Shown piece after piece: positions 1 to 11,487 of a stretch of 64,000 nt of DNA. The notes under the pieces were generated by a model, which saw only the letters and a program-made list of their open reading frames with translations, searched no databases and was not told where the DNA came from. Positions within the stretch are counted from its first letter, which is position 1. Every line of letters starts with the position of its first letter. Made by a program: the position numbers and the translations under genes. The DNA is from Isoetes taiwanensis (lineage: Eukaryota > Streptophyta > Lycopodiopsida > Isoetales > Isoetaceae). The stretch is from NCBI GenBank assembly GCA_021234155.1, contig JAJEKV010000541.1, positions 62,001 to 126,000 on the forward strand, written 5' to 3'.

Positions 1-384
1 CGGAGGTACATTGTTGAATGGAGATGGGCCACCATATCTTGTGCCGGCAAATGTTATTGCGGCTTCTTCACAAGGAGTTAGGATTCAACCATGTCTTTAG
101 AGCCGGTGAAATTACGCAAACCCATGTGTGTCACCACGTTTTGTGAAGAGGAGTAGATCTTTGCAAGGTCGTCTTCATTTGTAGTGACGTCTTGGTGGGA
201 GAAGCGATGGAGAATCTCCAGATCTTGGAGCGTCTTTGTATTCCTCGTTTGTGTAAGTAAAGAAGGAGAAACCTACAAATAGGCGAGGTAGTGCATTGCG
301 AAAAATTTGCCGGTCGAGCCTCTGTAGTGTAGGGGATGGTACAAAAGGTGGTGGAAGATTGCTACGATTACCAAGTGTGAGGCT

Positions 385-636
385 ATGAAAGGAGGTAGCA
401 GCCGGTTTCCTACTAGACTTGGAGAGGGTTGGAAAGGTGGTGGCAGTCTACTAGTTACTGGACTCGGAGTGTCTTCGAGAAGCAACAAAGACCTTGTCGA
501 GGTAGAAGTTGAAGAAGCATCTGCTTTATGTGTTCCATCTGAAGTAGCGGTACTTGGGGAAACAAATGGTGGTGGAAGTTTGTTCACGAAGCGGTTAACC
601 ATCTTAAAGAACTGCAAAAAATTATGGACTTGTTAG
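385..636 (+). CDS. Possible Gly-rich repeat exon, function unknown
   Basis: The frame encodes 83 residues with repeated Gly-Gly-Gly-Ser/Arg blocks (near 343, 388, 433 and 555), each preceded by Lys or Asn and followed by a hydrophobic pair. The minus strand reads as an equally open proline-rich frame, so the coding strand is not settled. I recognise no domain. It lies upstream of the ParB-like exons and could be a 5' exon of the same host gene, but no splice site ties them together. The bases from 1 to 384 hold nothing else I can identify. Confidence 0.15.
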   Translation: MKGGSSRFPTRLGEGWKGGGSLLVTGLGVSSRSNKDLVEVEVEEASALCVPSEVAVLGETNGGGSLFTKRLTILKNCKKLWTC

Positions 637-1004
637 TAACTCACAAGGCGGTTGGACTAATGATATACGAGAATACAAATGCTATTCCGGAATACTGTTT
701 TGTGTACAACATTTTCCGTTTGTGTGCATGAATCCTATTCTAGAATACACTTGTCCAGACTGTCTGGACATGAAGTATTCCACTTTACATAGAAAAAGAC
801 AACTGACAATAGCCTACCTTTAAAAAGGAAAATTGAGCGCCTCTGTTGCGTATTCCGCTTTTAGAGATTTAGTCGCCAACCCGAGCGCCTTCCAATCTAT
901 ATTGATTTGCTGTATTCCATTTTACATAGCAAAAATTATGGACAGGTAAGCATGTAAAGCACATAGTACGTCTTTTATCCCCATGTTAGTTTAATTTTGT
1001 GGGC

Positions 1005-1366
1005 AAAGTGTATTCCGGAATACACTTTGCCTTCAGTCAGAAGGGCAAAGTGTATTCCGGAATACACTTTGCCTTCAGTCATAAGGGCAAAGTGTATTCC
1101 AGTGTATTCCGGAATACACTTTGCCCTAATACACTTTGCCCTTATGACTGAAGGCAAAGTGAGGTAAAGTGTATTCCGGAATACACTTTACCTCACTTTG
1201 CCTTCAGTCAAAAGAGCAAAGTGTATTCCAGAATACACTTTGCCCTTCAGGTCAAAGGCAAGTGTATTCCGGAATACACTTTGCCCTTCAGGTCAAAGGC
1301 AAGTGTATTCCGGAATACACTTTGCCCTTTTGACTGAAGGCAAAGTGTATTCCGGAATAAGAATCT
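1005..1366. repeat. Array of palindromic GTGTATTCCGGAATACAC units
   Basis: About seven copies of an 18-bp palindrome lie within 360 bp, most flanked by GGCAAA on the left and TTTGCC on the right and separated by short CAGTCA-containing spacers. The spacers themselves occur in both orientations, so the whole block is highly self-complementary and could fold into large cruciforms. Isolated variants of the core lie nearby at 683-694 and 736-747. The unit sizes are uneven and no cas genes are present, so this is not a CRISPR array. It resembles a foldback or MITE-derived palindrome cluster. Confidence 0.9.
1145..1210. repeat. Perfect 66-bp palindrome
   Basis: Bases 1145-1177 are the exact reverse complement of 1178-1210, with the centre inside TTCCGGAA. 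Imperfect complementarity continues outward on both sides. No spacer separates the arms, so it would form a cruciform or a very strong RNA hairpin. Confidence 0.95.
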
Positions 1367-1591
1367 TGGATTTTTGGGAAATAATGCCCTTTTTTTTGTT
1401 GTTTTTAGCTTACGAAAACCACTTTTTAGTTAATTAAGAACATGAAAAAGCATGTTTGTGCGTCTATTTTCTAGCTGTTTTTTCTTCTTTTTGCTTGCAT
1501 TTAACACACAAATTTTCAATTCTTATTATGGAATACAGTTTTCATCCCTTTTCAACTCTTAACAGTGTTGTCTTAAACATTTCTGTGGCAG

Positions 1592-1732
1592 GCAAGAAGG
1601 AAGCAAGAGGGCACCAAAGAAAGTGCTGAAGATAGTCAAGCGGCCACATCCAATGAAGCGGGCCCGACACTGGGGCGAGCCTGCGATTTATGAAAATTTT
1701 CAAACGCAGATGGTTCGTAACCGGGTGCAGCG
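1592..1732 (+). CDS. Possible basic 5' exon of the ParB-like host gene
   Basis: After a plausible acceptor (TTCTGTGGCAG) an open frame runs through a lysine/arginine-rich stretch (KRAPKKVLKIVKRPHPMKR) and a short segment with HWGEP. It ends near CAG-GTT or CAG-ATG positions that could be splice sites. It is placed here because it lies just upstream of the ParB-like exon on the same strand. Between 1733 and 2205 there are several broken short frames with no domain I recognise. Exon boundaries are guesses. Confidence 0.25.
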
Positions 1733-2205
1733 GCAAGTATAGCACCGACATTTCTACACGCTTGCAAGAGCCCCACGGGAACAAACGATCACGCCGACTC
1801 GAGTTTGTCAACCTTGGGACAATAAAAATGTCTCCGAGATTGCCTGGACAAGGAGGTCAAGCTGGGAGGCTATCCTTCAAAACCTCCTGGGCTGCATTGT
1901 TGCGAGACCTTGCAAGCTTTAGAATTGGGTTGCAAACCACGGGCACTATACAAATACATTTCACATTACCGGAGCAAACGGCTTTGGCTACAATTAATAT
2001 TGTGTTTGTTCTAGTCGAGGCGAGAACTTTCCGCCGCTGAATCGGGAAAGCATGAGGTAGCAGTGAAGAATCACCGCTAGTACCGAGGGAAACAGATGGA
2101 AGTTCGAGGAAGAAGTAGAGGAGCAGCCCCCAGAGCAGCTCAAGAAACTTAGCAGTGCCAAGAAACACTCGGGGCTAAGGAAAAAAAAGGAAGGTAAGGG
2201 AAATT

Positions 2206-2764
2206 TTGAATAGAAGAAACCCCGAGGAGAGCACAAAGAAAAGAAAAGGAGAAGCAAAAACTCCCGGGGTTGCAATAAAGGAGAAGAAAGTTGACAAGAC
2301 CTCTGAAAGAATAGAGGTAATAAACAGAGAAAAGTTCGTACAAGGGGTGATCTATCTTCCAGTCACATGCATGAGGCTGCCCCCTAAGAATGAAGCTGGT
2401 GAACGGCCACTTCAGGTTCAAAAAATCTACGCTGATCACTTGAGGAACCTGAAGGACCGAATAAGGAGCAATCCCAACGCTCATGTGGCCCCCATTGTGG
2501 TGCTTGTTGACAGGGAGTAGTGCACAAACCCCCAAGACTATGACAAGGAAAATGCAGAGACTTACATGCACTATGTCTTGGGGGGAAACCACAGCTTTAG
2601 AGCCAGACGGCAACTGTATAAATAAAAGAACAACCCGAGATATCTTTCAGTTCTTTGTGCAGTTTACTGTGGCCTGACAGACGAGGAAGCTAAAATTGTG
2701 GCCAATAGCACAACGCAGATAACGAGTACAAACTGAAGATGAGCATTGTGCACAGGGAGTACGT
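2206..2764 (+). CDS. ParB/sulfiredoxin-fold-like N-terminal exons of host gene (frame-broken)
   Basis: The frame starts with a lysine-rich basic region, then a motif reading VINREKFVQGVIYLPV. A segment follows with IYADHLRNLKDRI and a hydrophobic APIVVLV strand. A TAG at 2518 interrupts it, but the same frame continues through CTNPQDYDKENAETYMHYV to GGNHSFRARRQLY near 2590-2620. The GGNH-type loop after an alternating strand/helix layout is what ParB/Srx-like domains show. After about 20-50 bp of unclear intron or frameshift, another frame gives CGLTDEEAKIVA and, one shift later, NADNEYKLKMSIVHREYV, matching the usual continuation of this family as I remember it. It ends abruptly in a pentanucleotide satellite at 2765. 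The TAG sits where CAG would be expected. I infer, without proof, that it continues in the exons at 19.8 kb and 28.4 kb. Confidence 0.45.
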
Positions 2765-2955
2765 TATCTCCTATCCTATCCTATCCTATCCTATCCTATC
2801 CTATCCTATCCTATCCTATCCTATCCCATCCTATCCTACTCCCTACTCCCTACCTTACTCCTACTCCTACTCCTACTCCTACTCCTACTCCTACTCCTAC
2901 TCCTATCCTATCCTATCCTATCCTATCCTATCCTATCCTATCCTATCCTACATAT
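2765..2955. repeat. Pentanucleotide TATCC microsatellite with CTACTC core
   Basis: Two runs of the pentamer TATCC flank a central run based on CTACTC and CCTACT. Both runs have the same orientation, and the long translated frames through it are repeat artefacts. It starts directly after the last recognisable ParB-like codons. Confidence 0.97.
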
Positions 2956-5900
2956 ATAAAAATATGTTAGCTGTGGGAAAAGTGACGTGGATTGAGGACA
3001 TAAATGCACGTGGCCGACAAAAAAGATGACGTGGACGTATCGAAAAAATCCAAGTGGATGAGAGTGCTGAATGAGCGAAGGCAGAGAGAAATGTAGACAG
3101 GATTCACGACGGGAGAAGGGAGAGGCGAACGGAGCTAAGGGAGTCGTTTGGTGCAGCAATTCCGTTGTAGATGCCGGAATCTATTTAGGGAGATAGGGTA
3201 GCGAATTTAGGAAGGACGGGGGATTCCAGGTAAAACTGAACTCTTTGGAAGGGTCGAAGCAAAAGTAGAGACGCCTAATGTTCGTTTTTCCCTGTCAGGG
3301 ATGGTGTAAAGTCAAGATTAGATAAGTGGAGACGGAAGTATCGACTTAGGGTAAGAATATAATCGAGGTGAAATTTTGCTGTTTTTGCTTCTCTGTTTTT
3401 TACTGTGGTGTATTTGTGGCTGCTGTGGATAGTATCGAGGTAGCCCAGAATAGAAGAGCAGTGGAGAAAAGGAAGGAATTCGGAAAGAGGCAGTTTAGGT
3501 AAGAACATGAACAGAACGAAGTTTTACTGTTGTTTTTTTTGTTTTTGTGTACGTACACAGGAATGAATTGCTTATGTGATGATATGCTATCTTTCTCCGT
3601 TAGGAATATCGTTGGTTTGGAGTAGAATAAATGGAGGGAAAAGGATAATTGAAAAGGGAAGGAGCGATTCCAGGTAAGGGTTTCTTCGTGCATATGTGTA
3701 AGATTAAGTTGCTTATCTTGATGTATACTTTAAAGTTTTCTGTTCTCCATAGATGCGTAGTAGATGTGTAGGATGATAATATATTAGATACATACCTAAG
3801 TTAATCTTATTCTGAACTAGACGATCGAGCATAGCGACGGATTGTAGTAATATTAGGAGAAAGATGTTGGATGAGCGAGCAAAGAAAAGGGGGCGTCCAA
3901 GGGAAAAAAGTTTAGATGATCAGGATGTTGAGAGAAATAAGAAATATGTAGCACAATAATAGGGGGTTTTCTTTGTGTTTTTGTACGCTTTTCACAAAGG
4001 TTTTCCTAAGATTTCATAGCGTATTCGAATGGATGTACTAATGCGTACATCTAGAGTGCACCATTTCTTAGTCGTTGATTTAGTTTTTTTTTTTCAATGG
4101 TCCAACATCCAAGGGCTCACAACAAAAGCCCTCTTTATTTTAGTGGCTGAACATGCAAGCCTCGTGGATAGCATTTTAGGGCAAATCCAGAGGAGAGCTA
4201 GAGGTTTCATCTGCAGCCGAGCTTCAGGGAGTTTGGGAGTTCTCGAGTTCGGGTGTTTTTCTTTCTAAAATTTGTGAGCCACAGTTCATTGAGCAATTTG
4301 TAAATTCTAGGATTGCCAATTTTTAGTTGGCGGAGATGGGTTTTTCACAGGTAGGAAGAATTTTGAGGCACCAAAAGATCATATGAGTTTTGGTTAGCAA
4401 GGGCGGAAAGCGATTCATAAATGGAAACCAAAGCTTTAACGGGCAACATAGGGCTTTTATTGCACTATCTAAAACAATGAGAAAAAGGGAGTCTATGGAT
4501 TATGATGTAGTTATAGTTGGAGGTGAACCTCTTTGGCTTAGCTGCCGCTATTAAGATAAAGCAACTGCGGCATGTCTCGTGAAAGCAAGGAACTCTCGTG
4601 TGTGGAAAAAGGAGCTGAAATGCTAATTTTATCCAAGAATTGATGGGATTAAAGTTAACATGATTGATGGTAGATAATAGGATTCCTTATTTTACCATCA
4701 TGACAAGTGTTGCTATTGGTTCAAAGCTCACATTTTATGCGGAAATGTTTTGAACCAAGAGCACTGAAAGCAAACTCTCTTCCCGATTGGAAAGAACAAG
4801 GGTTGCTCACTATGCCCCGCTACTCTTCTTTTTTCTTCTACATAGTCTGAATCAAGTTCTTTTGCATTTGTGTGTTTTGGATGTAAATGTGACAAAAGAC
4901 AAATTTTGGTTTCTTTCAAGGAAACATGCTTTTAACTTGCCATCACCTTTCAAAAATGATGGCAACTCATTGATCGAGTCCTATTTCGTGTATTTCTTGC
5001 AAACATTTAATTAGTAAAGTGATGCTTATTTACGAACACTTGTAGCGTTATCTTGATAAAACTGTTTTACTTATTCGGGTTTGAGGCAAGCAGAAACCGG
5101 CCGCTAGGAGGCAAAGTTGAGGAATTTGGTGTAGAAATCTATCTTTGGATTTTACGCAGAGGGAAGTCTTGTTAGAGATTTAGCCCTTCTTTCATCAGGG
5201 TTGTGATATCATCATGTTCACCGGCCCCTCACAGGTCTTGTATGATGGGAATCGGGTAAGTGGTATAGCAACCAATGGTCATGGGGATTGCCAAAGATGG
5301 CTCGCAAAAAATCTAGCTTCCAATGTGGGATGGAGTTGCGAGGTATCTTTATTTAGTTCTAGAGTCAAGGTCCGTTTTGCTTGCCATATTCTTTTCGTAA
5401 TTGAACAGGGATCTGCAGGACGCATTACCTTGCTCGAGAAGGTTGTCGTGTTGGTTCTCTTTCCGAGAGGTACTCACCATTCTAACATAATCGCTTTTTA
5501 TCAAAACAACTTTGCTTTGGGGCTGAGTTTTGTTTCAAACGGTCAATCTTTTGGCGAAAGTGATTCATAAATTCTAATTACGTGAAAGGCTGATGCTCAA
5601 GATCGGACATATGCACCGGAATCAAAAAGTTTGTCACGAGACCTTGAATTCGAGATAGATAAGTTTGTCTTTATCAGGCAACTTTTGTGGAGGTATGGGA
5701 GGTGGACGTAAGAAACATCACCTAGTTTTGTGCTTCATACAATTGGTTGGCCCTTCACTCTGGGTACCTATGGAGGTTCTTTTCTTTATCACATGTCAAA
5801 TAGGCGGTATATAATAATCAGCTTAAAGAACCTTTCTTGTGTTGGAACTTCAGTTGTTATGGTTTAACTTTACATGTGTATGCTCGGGCAGTTGCGATTG

Positions 5901-6989
5901 GCCCAATTGTTGCTAGCCCCACAGTTTCTATTCGGTTTCTTTTGGGGCTGTGTTGAGAGAATAATGAGGAGTTGAGCTTTGTGCAGTTTGTGTGAAGCTT
6001 AGGAAGCTTGAACTCGAGGATTGTCCTATTCTATCGGGCTGAAATTGCAGCCACGTTAGATCGCTTACAATCGTTGAGAGATACATATGGCCCTAAGGCT
6101 ATGAAGCAAGAAATACAAGTGATTTTCTTGCAATGGGGCCTTAATAGAATACCCTCGAAGTTCTTGTAAAAGTTGTGCTTATTTTGGTGCTCAAGTGCTC
6201 AAGTATTTATGTTTCATTTGAGTTTATGCCCATCGATTTAAGTTGCCTTGCAATTTATAACACCCTATGCAAAGACAAATCTTTAACTTCGATTTACTTG
6301 TGGAGATGTTTGATTATTCCCACAACATATGTATCCAAGATGGCATTTTTAAATATCGACAACATATGTGCCATGGCAAAGCACATGGTTTAAGTGCTCT
6401 TCACGACTATATTGTTTTAGGCAAGGCCTTTGAAGGGCCAAATTTTTTTTAATCTAACACAAACCATTACATCTAATGTTTCCAAGTGTGATATAATGTT
6501 TGTTTTTGCCCTCGAAGGGCAAAATTTTTAAAGTTATAACGCAAACCATTACATTACACACCTTAAAATTAAATTCCCCTTAAACCCCCTTTTCTTTGGG
6601 TGCATATTCACACACGGGGACGAGGGTAGAACTAGGAGCCCTATAATTATGTTTTGTATGTACAAAATCAACACTATATAGTATGTTACCTGAAATCTTA
6701 TAGCATTTTTCAAATCTTATTATACAGTATCATAATTTCTATATATCTATACCCCACAAACGAGGAATTTTGTGTACGGTGTAGATTAAGGAATAATGGG
6801 TGAATATGCCTGTTTAACAGCTCTCGTTGCCCGTAATCACCTAGAAAACAAACAAGTAACGAATCAAGCGATGTATTTACATGGCGGCGGCCTTTAGATA
6901 ATAATCTGGTATTTGCAAAACTTGGAGGTGAAATGACGTTTACCTGAAAAAAGTATTAAAAAAATTAGTATGACCAAAATCATGATCGT
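2956..6989. other. Spacer or intron without recognisable genes
   Basis: Four kilobases of A+T-rich sequence contain only short open frames. The largest, 5214-5570 on the plus strand (118 residues), has no motif I know. A small direct repeat near 6425-6560 repeats GAAGGGC-AAATTTTT followed by CAAACCATTACAT. The left end of the Helitron should lie within roughly 6.5-7.0 kb, but I could not fix it. I read the whole stretch as intron of the host gene plus unrecognised debris. Confidence 0.5.
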
Positions 6990-7007
6990 CTTTGTGAAGT
7001 AGAAAAT

Positions 7008-10000
7008 ATGAGCGGCAAAAATTGTGCAGGTGAGCATTTAGAATATGGCATGAGAAAAAAGGGACGCAAAAAACAAAGTGGTGTGATTAATGGAAATATC
7101 GAGAAGGATGAAGAAAAAGATAGAAGCCTAAAAAGAAGTGGATGCAGCAAAAGTTTTCTTTGGCAGCGATCTCTAGACAATAATCCAGCTTTTAAGGACA
7201 TTGAGGATATTGGTTTGAAATCAATTTCACGGAAAAGATGTCGATCAAAGGGAAGTGAATTGAGCGAAACAGAAAGCAAGTTTGACGAGAAGGAATGTGG
7301 CCACAAGGAAAATTATTGGAAATGATTGGCATCAAAAATGAGAAACAAGAGTGGAAAGAGAGGAGTTAGATGTGAATGGAATAAGAAGTGTGATATTTGT
7401 GGTCTGGAATTGCTAAACGTAGAAAGAAAAGGGTTTTGCTGCAACAATGGAAAATGGAGACTCCCTCGGCTGCCTGAACTGCCGCAATGCATACACGAAT
7501 TATATTCTGATCCTAAATTCTCTAGAGACTCTCGAAAAGTAAATAATTTATTTTGCTTTACTGTTCTTGGTGTGAAAGGGTTATTTGTCCATCTGAAAAT
7601 ACCATCGTCCGTTAGTATTATGGAAAGAACATATCATAGACTATTACCAACTTCACAAGAGGGAAACCCTCTTCGATGATATATATATGATGAATCAGAG
7701 CGATATGACATGGCACGTGCACATCTAGTTAAATTTGAATGGGTATCACAGATAGCTAGCATGCTGAATAGCGTAAATCCATTCGCTCGAGCTTTGGAAA
7801 ATGTTACACAACTTGAAAAAAGGGATGTTATGCTGAGTATTAATGGGACAACTAGCAAGGATGAAATAGCTGCTATTGCCGATGTAAGCGATACTGTTAC
7901 CATCGAACCAAGAAAGGTTGGTTTTTGGTTGCAGCATGAAGGATCACCAAAATTTATAAGTATTTTAGACCCTTTATATGAGACATTACAATATCCATTG
8001 TTCTTCCCGCATGGAACATTAGGCTGGTATCCACGCAATGAATTTAGTCTTTCCCAAATTGAATGGTATAGGCAATGAATATTACATGAACCAAGGCTCG
8101 CCCAATTGGGCCGCCTTTGTGGCGAATATTTAGTTGATATGTTTTCACGGACTGAGGAGGAGAGATTAAATTACATATCAACCGAAGGGTTTACGAAAAA
8201 GAGCAACTCTAATAGAGATGATTTTGGGGACAATAGCAATGATTCAGGGGATGATATTATTCTGCCATCGTCGTTTTTGGGCTGGCGACGGTGGTGTGCA
8301 TCTCAAGTAGCAGACGCACTTGCATTAGCGAGATCAAAGGGACATCCAACCTTTTTTATAACAATGACTACGAATCCGGATTGGCATGAAATTCGTCAAA
8401 AAATAGAGCAGGGTAGAACAGCAGCAGATGTTCCAGTAGTTGTTTGTCGAGCATTCCATGCGCGTTTGCATGAACTTAAACAGCTTTTGAAGCGATATTT
8501 CGGATGTATTTCCTACATAATACATGTTATAGAGTTCCAAAAGAGAGGTTTACCTCACGCACATTTGGTGCTACGGACAGAAATTGATATTCCAATAAGT
8601 CCAATTGACGAAATCATTTGTGCAGAACTACCAGCAGATGTATCTGAGCGTATAAAAGTTGAAAAATATATGATACATTACCATTCATCTAGATGCTCTG
8701 ACGGCAGACCGTGTTGTTGGAATTTTCCTAAACGTATCACTACATCTACTTATATTGATGAAAAGGGTTATGTCCAATACAAAAGAAGACATGAAGAAGA
8801 CAGGTCTATCGTGCCATACAATCAGTTCTTATTGGAGAAATTGGACTGCCACATAACAGTTGACATTGCATCGACTGTCCACATATTCTCATATCTATAC
8901 AGTTATATTTATAAAGGATTTGACTCCGTTAAGTATCAGCTTCGAGCAAAAGACAAGCAATCAAGAACAAAGGCTGTAAATCTTTCTGATGGTCCAGTTG
9001 ACACAAAGAAGTGTGAAGACGGCCAAAAACAAGACCATGAACAGAAACGTCCAAAAAATGAAGTGCATGACTATCTAAATGCACGTTACTTATCCGCAAC
9101 GGAAGCAGCTTGGCGAATACTGGGCTATAATGTTACTAAGAAAACACCGGTTGTTAAATGTCTTCCATTACATTTGCCAGGTGAGAATAAACAGCAATTC
9201 AATAGAAAAGAAAAGTCGTCGTCGCTATCATTGCTAGATAGGTATTTTTTGCGGCCAGATAATTCGGAGTTTGATAATCTAACGTATGTAGAGTACTATG
9301 AAAAATATATGCTGCTTCCCAACAAACTGCATTTGAGAACAGAACAGGATAGTGTTGAGATATACGATGGTCACAATCCAGTTAATATTGTCAGAAATCG
9401 TGGAAATAAAACCTTGGTATGCCGAGTCCGATTATTACTTCCACGTGCAGGTGAGATATTTTATTTGCGGCAATTGCTTCTACACAAACCGTGCAGATCT
9501 TGGACTCATGCGAAAACGGTAAATAATGTGGAATACCCTATATAACAAAAAGCAGCAGAAGCGTTCGGCCTAACAGATGCAACAAATGAGTCTGACTTGG
9601 TTATGGAAGAAGTTGTCAGTTTAGCATTAACACCTAGTCAACTCCGTTTTCTGTTTGCATTGTTGTTAATGGATCAGGCACCTGCAACAGAATTATGGGA
9701 TAAGTATAAAGATGTAATGGCAAAAGATATGATTGACAGGTATATAGATAATCATGAGCTGGCCTACAACGAATGCTTGCATTTGATAAATGAGACATTG
9801 CTTCAACATTCTACAAGTGTTGCTGCGTTCGGACTGCTAATAAAAACATATATGGGTAGAGAAATTCCCAATGAACTTTCCCAATTTGCAGAAATAGACA
9901 CATATAAAACGACCTTTAATCAGATGTTGGCATCATTCAACAAAAATCAGCGACAAGTATTTGATGTTATACAGTCCATGATAGACGGAAAGGATGCTAT

Positions 10001-11300
10001 CAGACCAATTTTCATCGACGGAAAAGCGGGTACAGGTAAAACATACTTGCTTAATGCAGTGTGTTTATATACAAGAGCATCCAAGCTGATAACATTGCCA
10101 TGCGAAACAACAACACTTGCTGCATTACTTTATCCCGGTGGAAGAACAGCTCATTCATTATTCCAGATACCCGTAATAGAAAACAATGTAAATGTGCATT
10201 CATTGATGCCCAAGAAATCTGGATATGCAGACCTCCTCATGAAAAGCAGTGTAATAATATGGGATGAATTTCCAATGGCGAACAAGGCTGTGATTCTGGC
10301 AGTAAATAATCTACTTCAAGATCTATGTGAAAATAAAGAACCATTTGGAGGAAAATGCATCATAACAGCAGGTGATTTTAGACAGGTAGCTCCCATCGTT
10401 CGAGGAGCAGGCAAGACTGCGGCTATCAATGCATCGGTAAAATCATGCAGTTTATGGAATCACTTCGAGGTTCTAACGTTACATGAGCCAGTCCGTAATG
10501 CAGAAGATGAGGAGCTGATAGATTATGTAGACCAAATAGGAGAGGATTTCACAAATCCAACTGTCTCGATGAAATTGTTTGCAACAACCACAAGCCTTGA
10601 TGATGCAGTCAAATTTCTTTATCCATCGGCAATATTGAAAGACTCATCACAATCTGAAAAACGTGCATTCTTATCTGTACTTAATCGTAACGTCGATGAG
10701 TTCAATAAATATGTACTTTCGCTGTTAGAGACAGAAGAAACTAAATACTACAGCTTGGACCATATCACCGAGGATGATCAACGTATTGAAGATCATCCAT
10801 ATGCTAATCCAGATTTTCTAATGCATTTCAAACATCCAGGAATATCAGAGCATGAATTATCTCTCAAAGTTGGTTCCATCTGCCATATAATGAAATCATT
10901 AGACAGAGAAAAAGGATTAGTGAAGAATGCAAGAGTTGTCATCGAAGAACTCCACAAAAGATTTGTGATTGTTAGAGTTGTTGGAAGCACCGCAAAATCA
11001 GCTAATGCACGCCATGCAACATACCGAGTTGATTTTTTTTATCAGCCAGACAACAGACCATGGACAGTTCATAGACGACAGCTCCCTCTTCGACTTGCGT
11101 ATTCTACAACGTTCAATAGTTGCCAAGGTCTTACACTAGATAAGATGGTACTGGATTTGAGAGACGATATGTTTGCACACGGACAACTATATACAGCATT
11201 AACACGCATACGAAGAAAAGAAGATGTTCTTATTCTGTTGCGTGAAGAAAACACATCACTTACAACAACAAACATAGTTTATGAAGAACTACTTCAATAA
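7008..11300 (+). pseudogene. Helitron Rep-helicase (RepHel), one frame with four internal stops
   Basis: One reading frame of 1431 codons is unbroken by frameshifts, but stops occur at 7323 (TGA), 7677 (TGA), 8076 (TGA) and 9543 (TAA). In order it shows a basic N-terminus, a Cys-rich finger with GFCCNNGK, and the Helitron-like N domain with PFARALENV and LFFPHGTLGWYPRN. The HUH endonuclease has PHAH with His at about residues 517 and 519, and tyrosines at about 629 and 633 in YLYSYIYKG (lysine is usual where Ser-632 stands). The PIF1-type helicase has Walker A GKAGTGKT at about 1005-1012, Walker B WDEF at about 1085, GDFRQVAP, and a C-terminal CQGLTLDK then HGQLYTALTR. Rep nicks and joins single-stranded DNA during rolling-circle transposition and the helicase unwinds it. 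Three of the stops are TGA, and at 7323 and 8076 arginine (CGA) would fit, as expected from decay of methylated CpG. It is probably not functional as it stands. Confidence 0.93.
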
Positions 11301-11487
11301 TCAGATGCAGGTAGGCGCGCTCCATGTCTTTCATTGTTTATAGACCATTAATCAATTAAATTATTATATTGCCATAATATCAATCCCATCTCCTAATTTG
11401 CATTCATGATTATTATCCTTTTTATAACTAAATCATATTTTCTACAAACTACCTCGCAGATCAGCTTACATTCTAAGAATATTTTAC

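Noticed and set aside
1005-1366. CRISPR-like repeat array
   Set aside because: Units are palindromic, unevenly spaced and have short non-unique spacers; the context is a plant nuclear gene, with no cas genes.
2739-3029. Long open frames of SYPILSYPIL or TPTPTP type
   Set aside because: They are translations of the TATCC/CTACTC microsatellite.
6738-6760. TCTATATATCTATACC as the Helitron 5' end
   Set aside because: It resembles plant Helitron 5' ends but many TATA-rich words occur nearby and no second copy is available to confirm it.
7323-9545. In-frame stops in the Helitron gene as sites of U-to-C RNA editing or stop readthrough
   Set aside because: Such editing is known from organelles of some non-seed plants, not nuclear transposon mRNAs; decay by mutation is simpler.
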